A stretch of DNA of 64,000 nucleotides from Leuctra nigra (taxonomy: Eukaryota; Arthropoda; Insecta; Plecoptera; Leuctridae): contig OW203762.1 of NCBI GenBank assembly GCA_934045905.1, positions 55,825,411-55,889,410 of the forward strand. The letters are read 5' to 3'. Each line of letters starts with the position of its first letter. The first letter of the stretch is position 1. The notes beneath the pieces were generated by a model. It was given only the letters and a program-made list of their open reading frames with translations. It had not been told where the DNA came from and did not search any database. Positions 35,801 through 47,800 of the stretch are shown piece by piece. The translations under genes were made by a program, and so were the position numbers.

Positions 35801-38800
35801 TGGAAAGAGTACTTTAAGGAGCTACTTCAGGGAGAGGCAGTACAAAGGAAAGACAGAGAGACAAACCGAAGAATGGCAGAGGAAAGCGAGGGGGTTGCGG
35901 GTGAAATACCAGGACAGATGGAAGTGAAAGAAATGCTAAAGAAGATGAAGAATGGAAAAGCCCCAGGAATGGACGAAGTCAGTGTCAAGATGCTGAAAGC
36001 GTCAGGGCAGAAGGGAATTGAGTGGCTCTGCCGGGTAATTCAAGCAGCATGGACCCAGTGTGATGTCCCAGAAGATTGGGGGAAGGGAATACTTATTCCT
36101 ATCTTTAAGAAAGGGGACAGAAAGCGATGCTGCAACTACAGGGGAGTAACTTTGATGTGCCAAACAGCTAAATTGTATGAAAAGATCATCGAAAGGAGGG
36201 TGGCTGAGAGTATTGAGAGTAAACTAAGAGAAGAACAATACGGTTTTAGAAGAGGACGGTCAACGATTGACCTCATCTTTGCAGTGAGACAAATCATGGA
36301 AGACCGATGGGAGAAAGGGAACGGGATGAGAATGATATTTCTGGACCTGGTAAAGGCGTACGACAGAATGCCAAGAGAAGAAGTGTGGCGGTGCCTAGAG
36401 AAGAAGGGTGTGGACAGTGGAGTGATACAAAGAATTCAAAGTATGTATAAGAAGAACAGTAGTTGCGTGCAGACGGGAGTGGGAAAAACGGACTGGTTCG
36501 AAGTGAGGGAGGGACTGAAGCAAGGGAGTGTATTGTCACCAACATTATTTACAGTAGTAATGGATGAGATGCTGAGAGAGGTTGAGCCGGAGGACCAAGA
36601 GGACACCCGCACACTCATATATGCAGACGACGTTCTTGTGTGGGCAGAGACCGAGGAAGAGTTGCAAGAGAAACTCAACAGGTGGGAAGAAGTGACAGCA
36701 AAATATGGACTAGAAATCAGTAGAGAAAAAAGCGAAACCATGGTTATGGAAAGGCAACAGAAGACACGGTGCCGGATGCAGATGCGAGGAGAGGAACTTA
36801 CGGAAAAAGACGAGTTTAAATATCTAGGTAGTGTATTGGCAAAGGATGGAAAGGTGGACAGGGAGATCGAGAGGAGGGTGAGAGCAGCAGAAGTGTTTTA
36901 CCAGAGTGTAAGGAAGCTACTATGGAATGAAGATGTACCACAGAGGTGTAAGATATTACTGTACAAAACCTACTTTGTACCAATCTTAATATATGCAGCA
37001 GTAACTTGGCCAATGGGAGGGAAAGAAGAAATGAAGATGCAGGCTGCAGAAATGAAGTTCCTGAGAAGTGTGGCAGGAGTGACGAAGATGGACAAGGTGA
37101 GGAGTGCAAAGATTAGAAAAGACCTAGAAGTGGAATCTCTTAGATTTAAACTTGGAAAAGAGAGGCTAAGATGGTACGGACATATGAAGAGGATGGGAAA
37201 AGAGAGGATACCATGTAGAGAGGCAGAGCGTGCAGCCATGGGTGGCAGAAGAAAGGCAGGAAGACCTAGAACTAAATGGATCAACGGAATAGAGGCAGCT
37301 GCAGAAGAAAGAGGAGAGTGTTGGGGAGTAATTACAACAGAGAAGTGGTGGGAAGACAGAGAGAGATGGAGGGAGCTGGTGGAAAGAGAGGAGGCTGAAG
37401 AACTGGAAGAAGAGATTGAAGAAGTGTGGAGTGTCGGACTTGGCAAGTCGGCTCTGAGAACACAAGTGCCCTAGAACATTGGTGGGATCATCCCACCCCC
37501 TGACCCGACAATAGTTGGAAGCAGGGTCGCGATATTTATTATGTCTGTTAATATTTTTATTTCATGTCATTGCTGATAGCACAGGGAAAGATGTGGTTTC
37601 ACTTCCTTGTTGTTGGAATTGGAATAAATACCAATATTAAATCGACATCCGCCGAGCATCAAAGAACGGTCAACATGAATGTACCTGACTGATATGCCAT
37701 GATACCCGCAGTGCTTAATTTGGGCGTAAGCCCGGGTAAGCCCGGCTTACCCACCTTTTTTGGAGGGTAAGCCGGGCTTATGCACCTTTTTGTATAAATA
37801 TTATCTTTAATATTTAGGTGCTGGGGAAGTATGGGGTAGACGAGAGAAACAGAGATGGGGAGAGGCTGCTGGATATGTGTAGAAGAAATCAACTGAAAAT
37901 AGGCAACAGCTGGTTTCAGAAGAGAAGAAGCCATTGTATAACAAGATACGGCTACGGTGAGGACAGATCGGAGTCCGTGATAGATTACATCTGTGTGGGG
38001 GACAGCTTGAGGCAGAGCATCATAGACATCAAGGTATGCCCAGCCGTTTCACTCGACAGTGACCATCGACTGCTCGAGTGCACGCTCAGGATCGATGTGC
38101 AGAAACCAGTAGTGACTGTCTCACATAAGAGAATCAAAGGATGGAAACTACAGGACCCCGCGGTGAAGAACGAATTCAGAAATAAGATCAAGAACAGAGT
38201 GCCTGTTGGAGAGTTGAGGGATGTGGAAGAAGAATGGCAGGAGTTCAAGAATGCTATAGTAGCTGGGGCTGAACAATTGTGTGGAAGAGCAGGTGGAAGA
38301 AGGAAGGAGAAGGAGACAAGATGGTGGAACAACAGAGTAAAAGTTGCTGTGAAGGAGAAAAGACTAGCATGGCAGAAGTACGAATTAGACAGATCGTTAG
38401 AAAGTAAACATCAGTACAGAATATGCAGAAGAAATGTGGCATGCATTGTAGAAGAAGAGAAGGACAAATCAATGGAGGAGTTAGCAGACAAGTTGGTGGA
38501 AGATTTTAATGGCAACGAAAAGATGATCTATGGACTAGTCAAGGAAAAAAGGGGAACTCGAGACGATCTAAAGAGTATGAAGAATGACAAGGGTGATCTG
38601 ATAAGTGATGTAATGAAGATAAACCAGATGTGGGGGAAGTATTTTGAGAATCTTTTAAATGTAAAAAAGGATCTTAATGTATCAATGGGTGAAGAAGAGC
38701 TGCAGATTGGAAGTGAAATGGAAGACAGTGAGATGGAGGAAGATCTTTGTGATGCAGAAGTAACTAGAGCCATGCGGGAAATGAAGAATGGTCGTGCGCC

Positions 38801-41800
38801 TGGTATTGATGAGGTTACCATAGAAATGGTAAAAGCTGCAGGGGAGGATGGTAGAAGATGGCTTTGTAGAGTGATCCGAGCAGCATGGGAACAGAAGAGA
38901 ATTCCAGTTGATTGGGAAAAGGGGATTATTGTTCCCCTTTTTAAGAAAGGAGATCGAAGGAAATGTAATAATTACCGGGGTGTGACCTTACTCTGTCAGT
39001 GTGCGAAGTTGTTTGAGAAGATAGTGGAACGGAGATTGAAGAATTATGTTGAAGAGGGGTTGCGAGAAGAACAGTATGGATTTCGGAGAGGGCGATCGAC
39101 AATAGACGCAATTTTCACAGTGCGACAGATGATGGAGCAGCAGTGGGAGAGGGGGCAGGAAATGCATATGGCTTTCTTGGACTTGGAGAAGGCGTATGAC
39201 AGGTTGCCAAGGGAAATAGTTTGGGAGTGTTTGGTGAAGAGAGGAATAGGCAAGGACTTGGTTGAGCGGATCAAATGTATGTATCAGAACAGTGTGAGTT
39301 GTGTGCAGTCGGGAGTGGGGAGATCGGAATGGTTTAGTATTAGTGAAGGGCTTCGGCAAGGGAGTGTGTTGTCACCAACACTGTTCATCATAGTAATGGA
39401 CGAGTTGTTGAAGAAAGCAGAGCCGAATGAGGGGATCGATACTCAAACGTTGATTTATGCGGATGATGTGGTGGTGTGGGGAGAAACTAGGGAGGAAGTG
39501 CAGTTAAAGATTGATAAGTGGAGTGAAGAGACAGAGAAGATGGGTTTGAGAATAAGCGAAGAGAAGAGTGAAGTAATGACAATGGAAAAAAAGAAGCTTA
39601 AACATGGTCATGCTAGGATCAAGCTTGGAGAGGGATGGTTGAAGGAGGTGGAAGAGTTTAAGTATCTGGGTAGCCTGCTCACCAACAAGGCTAAAGTAGA
39701 CAGAGAAATACAAGAAAGAAGAAAGAAAGCAGAGGCATTTTATCAAGCAGTGAGGAAGTTGCTGTGGAATGAGAAGTTTCCACAAGTCTGCAAGATCATT
39801 ATGTACAAGATGTATTTCCTGCCAATTCTAACATATGGGGCAGTGACGTGGTCAGCAGGTGGAAAGGAAATGAATCAGCTACAGGCAGCTGAGATGAAGT
39901 TTTTGAGGAGTGTGAAGGGGGTGACAAGAATGGATAGGATCCAAAGTAGGAAGATAAGAAAAGAGCTTGGGGTTGAAAGATTGGTGTTCAAGCTGGGAAG
40001 AGAGAGGCTTAGGTGGTTCGGCCACATGAAGAGGATGGGAACCGATAGAGTGCCAAGGCGGGTGTTTGAAGCGGCTACAGGGGGAACTCGGAGAGTGGGG
40101 CGACCAAGAGACAGGTGGATTGGACTGATCAAGGAGGATGTGTTGGAGAGAGGAGGAAGGTGGAGTGAGTTGGAGGCTGAGAGACAGTGGGAGGACAGAA
40201 CATGGTGGAAGGAATTTGTGGAACAATTAGAAGTGGAAGAAGAAGAAGAGGAGGAAGAAGAGGAGGAAACGCCAGGCGTGGCCAGCCGGTTTCCAGGAGT
40301 CCTGCGGCCCTAGTGTTGGTGGGAATACCCACCCCCTGACCCATTAAATTGGAACCAGGGATGGATTATTATTATTATCTTTAATATTAATAACACTGTT
40401 AAATAAAACAAATTTGGTCGCCCACTACAAACTTATTTTTCAGGGAGATAAAAATTGGTTCAAATATTTTACAAAAAGCGCAGAAACACACCAAATTCAT
40501 CCCAGAAATTCAAAAATTTTCCGGGGCTGCGCGCCCCGGACCCGCGTTCTCTGGGGGGCCCTCCCCCCAGCCCCCCATTGATTCCGTACGGTAATGCGTT
40601 TCCCATGACAATTGTGGGGTGGGCTTACCCCAAGAAAGGTAGAATATATGGGTTACTCTAGAGATCTTGGGCTTACCCACCTTTTCTGATACAAATTAAC
40701 CACTGGATACCCGAGAAGCAAAAGCACTATTATTGCCGCAGAACAATCACACAAACACACACAAATCACACGCTTATAAATTCCCTAATCCTTGGGTATG
40801 GACCCGTCGACCGCTTACATCGGTATGTACGAGGGGCAATCAATTAAAAATCAATGTACCTACACATATTTTTTAAAATCTCACTAAATGGCAATTAACA
40901 TCAAAAAAATCTCAATTGATTTTTAAAAATAATAAAATATATGATGACAATGAGAAAATAGGTAACTCGGAGTGTTTTTCATCTCCTCGGTCCCATATCA
41001 ATGTATACATTTTAAAAAACTGTTCGTCAAGACTCAAGTGAAAAAAACATTATTTAATAAAGTAAGACTTTAAATTTATTTTAAAGAAAAACACATGTCA
41101 TATATTCAAACGAAAGTTCAAATTTTTTTTAAATTTACCATACCTACCTAGTTTTGTATGTAATTTATGAATAAGATGTTTTTTTTATTAAAGTTTTGAA
41201 AGATTCAGGATTATTACAATTATTAAAATGGAGTGAGTTGGAGTTGGAGTTGGGAGTGAGTTGGAGGCTGAAAGACAGTGGGAGGACAGAACAAGGTGGA
41301 GGCAATTTGTGGAACAATTGGAAGTGGAGGAAGAAGAAGAAGACGAGGAGGAGACGCCAGGCGTGGCCAGCCGGTCTCCAGTAGTCCTGCGGCCCTAGTG
41401 TTGGTAGGAACACCCACCCCCTGACCCATTTAATTGGAACCAGCGGATAGATTATTATTATTATTAAAATCATCTTGATTGGGATATTTCATTCTGTAGT
41501 AGTAGGTAGTTTATTTGTAGGTAATGTCAACAGTTTCGGTCCATATGTTTGGACCTTCTTTAGGACAAAACTTAACTTTAAAAAACCAAATCATATACAT
41601 TATTTAATTTTAAATGACTTTAAATAAAAATCCTTTACGATTACAAATTTTACCGTGGGGATGTCTTCAAACAGGTTGCGTGCTTACTCCTTATCTTGAA
41701 TTACAATTTTTTGCAATAAGCGGCGTAAAAATAAGTTATTTGAAAATAAAATTGTGCTAGAAAAACAGCCTCATACTGCAGCAGAATCTATTATATTACC

Positions 41801-44800
41801 GTCCAAAACAAGTGTTACCTATGTGTACATTTGTATTTCTTTTAAAAGTATGAAAACTGCATAGGAAACCAACCCTCCTAATAAGCTTACAACCCCCACC
41901 CCTCATCTACCAGCCACTGAATCTCTATTCTCTCAGCAATCACGATTCACGATATTGAATTACCTTTTATTATTGTTGCGAGTTAAGTAATTGTGCGCGT
42001 GTGTTTATTACGTAGATCATACAATCAATTAATCTACCGGTCTTATTTCCTAATCATGATAGTATATTGTTGATACACACACCTGTTTGGATATTTTAGA
42101 AAGTATTAATTATTTCGTGCACTAGGTATTTCTTTTAAAATGTCTTTGCATATTGCCCATATTTGTCAACAAAAGACGGCAGCTTCCGCATAGCATTGCA
42201 TTCGATTCGCGTCAAAATACCAATGTTCACTGTGCGTAGTTATTCTATTACATTATTTAGGTACACAAAACGAAGTTCCCATACTGTCGAAACGGAAATA
42301 AATCTTAAGCGTATTACTTATAGCAAAGATGAAAACAATTTTAATTTCCATATAATCTTTATTTAGGAATATAGATTTCATTATGAAACTGTCGGTGTCT
42401 GTTATTTGTTTGTTATTGTCCTAATACTTGGCTATCCATAAAAACTATTCAAACTCATTTTCTCTACTCATGGTTGATACGTCAGTATTCTGTCGTCAGA
42501 TCGAGGTATATTTGATTTTGTTTTGAATCTTTCAATTGATCTGGCGCCGATTTACCTAAACAATAGGAGCGGCTAGCTCGCGAGAAACCGTAGTGACGCG
42601 CCTCAATGTTATCGATAAACATAAAGTTTTGTCCATCGGTATAGTAGTTGAGCCAACGTAACAAATGATGAAGTTCACCTAGAATTCTGCTATGAACAGC
42701 ACAATTAGTCAACAAATATCTATCGATGCGCAGTCTGCTGCTGATTTCTACAACTAGCAAAATGGGCCAAGATTTTAACATTCAGTAATTCCTCTGTATC
42801 CTCCTTACTTTATGGTAGTACCTAGGTCCTACACCATTCGTTACATGAAACGAAATGCGGCAATTCACTAAAATGTAAATTCTATTGAACAACATGTTTA
42901 CCTTGCTGTTACAGAGATGCAAAGTTTGCCAGAATCTTGTTCTCAATCAACACTGCAACGACAAGGACTCCAAAAGGCTGTGAAAAATGGCAATGCAGCA
43001 GCACTTTCTTTGAAGAAATGTAGGTACCTACAACTACAACCAGTTTTATGAACGATGTATGGGAATAGCAATTACTAACAATTTTCTGGCCCCCTTAGGT
43101 CTTAGGCCCCTCTGCGGTCCCATAATCCCACCAATGAATGTTTTAAAAAGTGGGTAATATTCATTGATGGGTTTAATGTGTAGGTTTACTCTTTGCTTTG
43201 GATTTTCTCTTATTTAACCTAGTGGTTTTATTAGGTGCATAGTTATTCTGAATGAACTCTTCAACCAACCAATATTCATGATTAGATTTCCAAACAAATT
43301 AGCAGTCCTTCATCCTCTGTGTACTGTCTGAGTATTGTCTAGCAAGGCAAGAATAACAAGCTTGTGTATTTGTTTCTGCCAGGCAGGAAAGCGATGGCTG
43401 CAATCAACTCGGCTCTGGATCAAGACACTTGGCAACCGCTGCTGGCCGCTCTCCAGCATCCGGCTCTCGGCTTGCTCTCACACGGAGACGAGTTCTTAGC
43501 ACCACTCTTCCATCGCGAGATGAGAGAAGACCGCATAGACTCACAGGTCGGTATTTGCATCTAAATGCTAATTCCTTAGTTTCTATAAATTAAAACTGGT
43601 TTTAAGCTCATCTTCATTGCATCATTACACGCATCCTCCACAGAGAAGAAGGCTCAGTGGTTTCCTAAAAATATAATTTCTTCGAACACCATTTATTCTT
43701 GAATCTTTAACTGTAGCAAATTCCTTCATGACTGCAGTTCTTCCTTGGTTTTCTTCAGTGGAGAGGCCAATGCGAGGTACTTTCTCCTCCCTACTCATCC
43801 TTAAACTGGTACCTGTCTCATGAGCATTGATTGGCTGCATTTTGTCGTGCGACGACGCATGCTCAGTGCAAGCAAAACACATTGGTCCATCTTTGTAGGA
43901 ATAAAATCTTTCTATTAGTTTTTGTACCTTCGTAAGACACCGTTTTTACCTATTAATTATCATTATTTACCTATCGTCATCTTTCATCCATAATTAGCCT
44001 ACTTCCAAGTACGTGCAACAATAAAATCCACTAAAAAATTCATCTTGCGGCGCAATTTTATCCCACACCCCCCAAAAATAATTTAAAATCCTGGATTATT
44101 TAAATGTAAGCAGCTACCCCACACTGCACGTGCTGTGATCTGAACCATGTGATTGCAGAAAGACCTGTCGCTCACGGACGTCCAAGAGAGTTTGCGAGTG
44201 CTGCGAGCCGTGGGCGCTGTGACTCTTGCTGTGGACTGCGCTAACGTCAATGCCACGTGGATCGCGCTGCAAAACCCGCTGGCGTTCTTCAGTGGTCTTG
44301 ACCCCACCCTGCAGGCGCACTACTATCAAGTCCTGAGTAACGTACGCAAGAAGAAAGTTACTGACAAGGAGCCTTGTTTGCTGCTGAACTACACCGATAT
44401 ACAGATGGCAATTGATCACGTTAATGACAGCAACAAGTACAACAATAATGGTAAGTCCTTCCAATTGCTTGGCTCCCTTGATGATATTTGTTAAAATTGT
44501 AATTTAATCATTTGGTCTTGTCTCTAAAATTACTGTCAATTGTAAACACTGCAATTTGTTTTCAATTTCACTTTCTCCTCATTGTCAAGACAGTAATTGA
44601 GTGAGTGAAAATGTTTGCATTAGTTTATCATGTACTGGTATTGTGCATAGTATTTCGTTCTATTTGGTTTAAACATTTAGTTCCATTGTAGTTATCTTGT
44701 GGCTGCAAAACATCAACTCAGCAGTGCAATACTGCGACCTTGGTTTGCTGTCTGGATGCCTGACTGATCCAGTTGGCCAACTGTCGTCCAAAGTAGAGCC

Positions 44801-47800
44801 GTCGGACATTCCACTCTACATGCAGCGCTTGCAGGTAACATTGCCTATCACAGACACAGCGTCTGTGTTATTACGAATGTCTCATTGTCAGAGAACGGCT
44901 GATGAATGTGAGGACCAAGAGATATCAAGTCACAATGTACGCTTTTCTCTTACACGGTTCAGTGTTTCATTCAATTCATTGAGTTTAACTTCCTGGTTCA
45001 CCGTAGAGACGAGAAATTAAAACAAAATAGTTATTAGTATTGAATGGATCATTAAACTGTGTGAACTAGGCTTTCAAGTTGTTTAAAGAAACCTCCTCAA
45101 CAAAATTCAAAGTTCAGGAAAAGGTGTCTTTCATTGTTTCAGCATAGGACATACCTTGCAGTGCATGTTTGGGAGCTGCAGGTGCAAAGTAGAATTTCAT
45201 ATTCTTATCACCCCAAGACTGTGAGCTACTAATCTTTACCTAGGGAGAATCCAGTACCTAGTAGTTACTATGGCCAGATACTTGCGCCAGTAAATCTGGA
45301 AATTATTTTGATGATAAGGCTGGTAACATTTTGTTTGAGAAACAGTATTTGAAGTAGGGATGGAGAAAATATCGATATATCGATATATATCGATATCAAA
45401 AAAATATCGAAATATCGATACCTGAATATATTGAATATCGATATATTGAAATATCGAAATATTGAAATATCGATATATTGAAGCCTTACCGCATGATACA
45501 ATTATGTTCTTAATTGAAGTTTATACCTACTATGGCAAAATAATTCATATTTGCAGTGCAGCGTTTACAAGATTTATGGACAATTTCTCAGATTATTCAC
45601 ATTTTCTTTCTTATCTGGCCGGTGACCCTATATTTTGGAACGGCTGTGTTATTTCTTTTTACATTTTCTTTTGAAATTCCTAGCAGTTTTAGGAGCAATT
45701 TAATACATTCATACGATATATCAATATTTCCATACCTATACATCTAAATATTATTTCCATATCAATATTTCGATATTTCGATATTTCAATATATCGATAT
45801 ATCGATACTTCGATATTTCAATATATCGATATTTCGATATTTCGATATTTCAATATTTCGATATTTCAATATATCGATATTTCGATATTTCAATATTTCA
45901 ATATATCGATATATCGAAGTATCGATATATCGATATATAAATGATATCGATAGTCGATATCAAAATCTAAGTTCGCTCCATCCCTAATTTGAAGTATGTA
46001 CCTAATGATAAAAGACTGGTATCAATGTCATGTTTTTGTGCAGTGGACTGGTCCTCCACTGGGCTTGTGTTGCCGGCGACATCAACTGTTATGTTATGTT
46101 CTGCAGGTCGCGCGCCAGCGGAAGTGTTCAGACTTGTGGCTCGAGGACGTGCACTGTGCGCTGCGCAATGTCACCCAGGACGCTCAGTGGATCGTTGCGT
46201 TGCAGGCCAGAGCGCGCGGATATCTTCTGCGCCGGCGGACGGCTCACTTCGTTCAAAGTGTACAGCGGATCCAGGTCGGTTGCTTTGCTTCAACACTAGT
46301 GGCCAGTCTCAAGCTTCTCATAAGAAAGTGTCTCCATGTCAATTTTGATGCAAGCATCTATATTTTTGTGTGTTTATTTTGTGAAAAGAAGTAGGTTGGC
46401 CAATTTTGGCCAATTTTTTGCCAATTGTTTCACAAAAGGTTCATTACTGTCCTGTTTGTTGCCTATTAATTTCTAGCATGTTTTTCTATTGGTGTAAAAT
46501 TTAAGTTATCTTTGTCATCAAATCATTTCGAAGGCTCATTTTCATATTTCATGCTTATTATTTCATATTGTTGCAAAAACATTTGTTGTTTATCTTCATA
46601 CCAAAATTATTCCTGTAAATCACGTCTTCAAAACCTTGTAATATGAAAAAGGAAAAAATATAAAAAAGTATCTCAAATTGTTCAAATTGTTGTCTACACT
46701 ACAAGCTTTCAATTTACTCTTACACCGCCGCTAGAGTGTAACTAAGCAGCACCATCCAGACCTTCCACCTGAATTCACAAATTGCCAACCTAAAATTTCC
46801 AAGGTGAATCTGCTAGATGTAACATGGAATGTTCTAGCTCAGTTCTTTCTAGCTGATTTTCATTTTTTGTGTTGGTGCTAGGGTAGTACATCATTTTCGT
46901 TGCAATCTTCGCCACCATAGTCATTGTAAAGAAGATTTGAACAAACTGTAGGTACTACAGTACAGACAGACAAATCAGTAATTGAAGAAATCAATTCATC
47001 TTATTATGAGGTCTTAATATTGTTAAAAGTACGAATTAATTTCTCTTTTTGAAAGGTATGAGTTAAATTTGTCTCGGAAACTGTTTGCTATGCAATGCTT
47101 GGGTTGTAATGTTCAGCTGCATGGAAGCTGCAATGTTATTGATGATTGTTCTTCATTCCCTTTCTTGTGCAGTCCTGGTGGCGCAGAGTGCTGCAACGGA
47201 AGCGCCAGCGTGGGAAGCAACTGAACGCTCGGGACTTGCTGGCGCAGCGCAACCAAGCCGCCACATTGATCCAGGCGGTGTGGCGCGGACATGCTGCGCG
47301 TCGCGTGTTCCTGGTGCTCTTGCGATCTGCTCGGCCGGACTTCAATGCGGTGCGGCACTTTGCTCCGGTGCTCAGAGAGTGTGCGTATCAGCGAGATGAA
47401 GAGTGGAGGCTGCAGGAGCTCAAGGGCCAGGTGGTCCAGGCCATCCGGAAGAACAAGCAGCTGGAAAAGCAGGTACCTTCCTTCTGCGTGCGACATTCAT
47501 CTTCACTAAGTGGCTTTTAGTCTGTAACCAAGTAGGTGGATACACAGCAATTGTCGGAGCAAGGGTGGGGGATTGAGCGTTCCTGCAGCAAAATTCAATG
47601 CTTGATTAAAGCAAATGCAAAATGTTGGATTTTGCTTGAAAAAAATCCATTCCCGTTGTCCGTTTGCGTCATTTGTGAATGGGAAAATTTGCCAAATATC
47701 AAGATACTACAGAACGAGTCACAATTTTATCTGAAATAAGTAGGTACATTCTCAGCAAGATATTATGCACAAGTTGCAAAGGTAATAATGGTATTTGAAA

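Larger units (their letters stand above)
37709..40705. mobile_element. hAT-like element with 8-bp duplication, split by a LINE
   Basis: The ends CAGTGCTTAATTTG and CAAATTAACCACTG are complementary with one mismatch. The 8-bp duplication gatacccg is present on both sides (37701-37708, 40706-40713). Inside, 'gtaagcccggcttacccacc' type sequence is near the left end and 'gggcttacccaccttttctg' near the right. The RTE-like LINE 37815-40374 has inserted into it. Without the LINE the element would be about 420 bases, so it is a non-autonomous MITE. Confidence 0.9.

Noticed and set aside
36294..40344. Many minus-strand frames of 70-160 codons across 36294-40344
   Set aside because: They are antisense shadows of the two RTE-like reverse transcriptase frames.
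43625..43882. 85-codon minus frame in IQGAP intron 6
   Set aside because: No recognisable family and no splice context; not supported as a gene.
45360..45960. ATATCGAT array as a CRISPR-like or satellite array
   Set aside because: No spacer/repeat regularity; the array is bounded by hAT-type ends and an exact 8-bp target duplication, so it is the interior of a MITE.
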